From an uncultured beta proteobacterium (GTDB taxonomy: Bacteria; Pseudomonadota; Gammaproteobacteria; Burkholderiales; Burkholderiaceae_C): DNA of 6,266 nucleotides. How positions within the stretch are numbered: the first letter of the stretch is position 1; every line of letters begins with the position of its first letter. The position numbers and the translations under genes were made by a program. The notes under the pieces are model-generated. The model worked only from the letters and a program-made list of their open reading frames with translations, ran no database searches and was not told where the DNA came from. Shown one piece after another: positions 5,467 through 6,266 of this stretch. The DNA is taken from positions 1 to 6,266 of the forward strand of contig CAIYQF010000230.1 in NCBI GenBank assembly GCA_903928325.1, in the 5' to 3' direction.

Positions 5467-6266
5467 CTACAAGGTGCGAAGGAAGGCCATCAGATCGGGC
5501 TGATCGCGCCAATGCTTTTGGCCTCCCGTATCGCTTTTCACTTCACATGCCGCCAACGCCCTGGCCTTTGTTTCCAGATTGATCTCGGCGTAGATATTGG
5601 TCGTCGTCAGCGAAACGTGTCCAAGCCAACCTCGTATCGTGTTGATGTCGACTCCGGCATGGAGCAGCAACGAGGCAGTCGTGTGCCGAATGACGTGCGG
5701 ATGCACGTTCTTGCCAACCAGTGACGGCATCACGGTGCAAGCACGGGCGGCGCAGCGCTTTACCAGCGCATGGATGCCCGAGCGCGTCATAGTCTGGCCA
5801 AACCGGTTGAGGAACACTGGCTCGGGTGTGGCCCGTCCTTCGGTTTGCGATCGCAACTCGTCGAGCGTGGATTGCCACAGCGGGCAGCGGCGTTGCTTGT
5901 TCCCCTTGCCGGTAATACTGACGGATCGCGTGTGCCAGTCGACTTCGCCGATCCTGAGCTGAGCTGCTTCGCTTGCGCGTGCGCCGGAGTTGAACATGAA
6001 CAATAGCAGCGCATGCTCTCGGCGCCCTTGCGCTGTAAGCATGTCGGATGCGGCGAGGAGAGCGTCCATTTCCGGTTTGTTGAGATAACTGATCTGCGGT
6101 TGGCTGGTTCTCTTGATGGGAATCAGGTGGATTTGCGCCCACCAGTCGACGTATTCCGGTGCATGTTCGCCGATGAAACGGGCAAGGGCATGAATGCCAC
6201 CGAGCCGCTGGTTGCGTGTGCTGACCGCGCAATTCCGTTGTTCTTCCATGTGGGTCAAGAACAGGC
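5467..6266 (-). CDS. Tyrosine recombinase/integrase, N-terminus beyond window
   Basis: A site-specific recombinase of the XerC/D-like phage-integrase family, which breaks and rejoins DNA through a covalent tyrosine intermediate. Residues count from a TTG at 6258, but the frame continues to the window edge (Phe-Leu before it), so the start lies outside and about 60 N-terminal residues are probably missing. The end of the SAM-like core-binding domain is at about 1-45; the catalytic domain is at about 55-245. R94 (SGARASE), K118 (TGKGNK), H188 and R191 (HPHVIRHT), H214 (WLGHVS) and Y223 (NIYA) form the full set of active-site residues, so the visible part looks functional. The C-terminal tail LMAFLRTL resembles recombinases found in multi-recombinase (RIT-type) elements, where the last gene lies close to the element end; this is from memory and tentative. 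The stop at 5467 abuts repeat-bearing DNA. Confidence 0.93.
   Translation of the reverse strand, partial: LFLTHMEEQRNCAVSTRNQRLGGIHALARFIGEHAPEYVDWWAQIHLIPIKRTSQPQISYLNKPEMDALLAASDMLTAQGRREHALLLFMFNSGARASEAAQLRIGEVDWHTRSVSITGKGNKQRRCPLWQSTLDELRSQTEGRATPEPVFLNRFGQTMTRSGIHALVKRCAARACTVMPSLVGKNVHPHVIRHTTASLLLHAGVDINTIRGWLGHVSLTTTNIYAEINLETKARALAACEVKSDTGGQKHWRDQPDLMAFLRTL

Overview
The window is GC-rich (by eye mid-60s % in the coding parts, with strong G/C at third codon positions). Together with the types of mobile gene present, this suggests a proteobacterium, most likely a betaproteobacterium of the Burkholderiales. That placement is an inference from composition and family resemblance, not from a marker gene.

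Layout. (1) Positions 1 to about 1030 hold no convincing gene. The stretch is unusually repetitive for bacterial DNA: a C-rich part with a degenerate tandem repeat of about 24 bp (about 122-215), a degenerate array with a period near 39 bp (about 458-710), short AG/TAG runs (735-758), and an alternating purine-pyrimidine tract ending in (AC)11 (908-979). (2) A plus-strand gene for a membrane-anchored PAS-GGDEF-EAL protein of cyclic di-GMP turnover ends at 3184. Its frame is open back to 1121 but has no ATG, GTG or TTG before 1343, and the TTG at 1343 would cut the membrane helix in half. An ATG with a ribosome-binding site at 1042 lies in another frame, and the two frames meet around a run of eight C (1224-1231). 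(3) Positions 3185-3463 are intergenic and may contain one end of an IS21-type element. (4) On the minus strand lies an IS21-family module: a 5'-truncated istA (to about 5375), an intact istB (4524-3700) and a small third gene (3703-3464). Both junctions are 4-base ATGA overlaps. (5) A perfect 32-bp palindrome (5344-5375) marks where istA homology stops, followed by about 90 bp of AT-richer DNA with inverted and tandem repeats. (6) A minus-strand tyrosine recombinase runs off the right edge of the window with all its visible catalytic residues intact.

How the parts relate. The signalling gene and the mobile genes converge, and nothing in the sequence ties them functionally. The right two fifths is a small mobile-element scar: an IS21 element that has lost the first half of its transposase, abutting a recombinase gene whose element end probably lies between 5376 and 5470. 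The most interesting points are the possible homopolymer-controlled or broken start of the c-di-GMP gene, the translationally coupled third gene of the IS21 module, the palindrome at the breakpoint, and the repeat-laden kilobase upstream of the signalling gene. I found no complete undescribed system.
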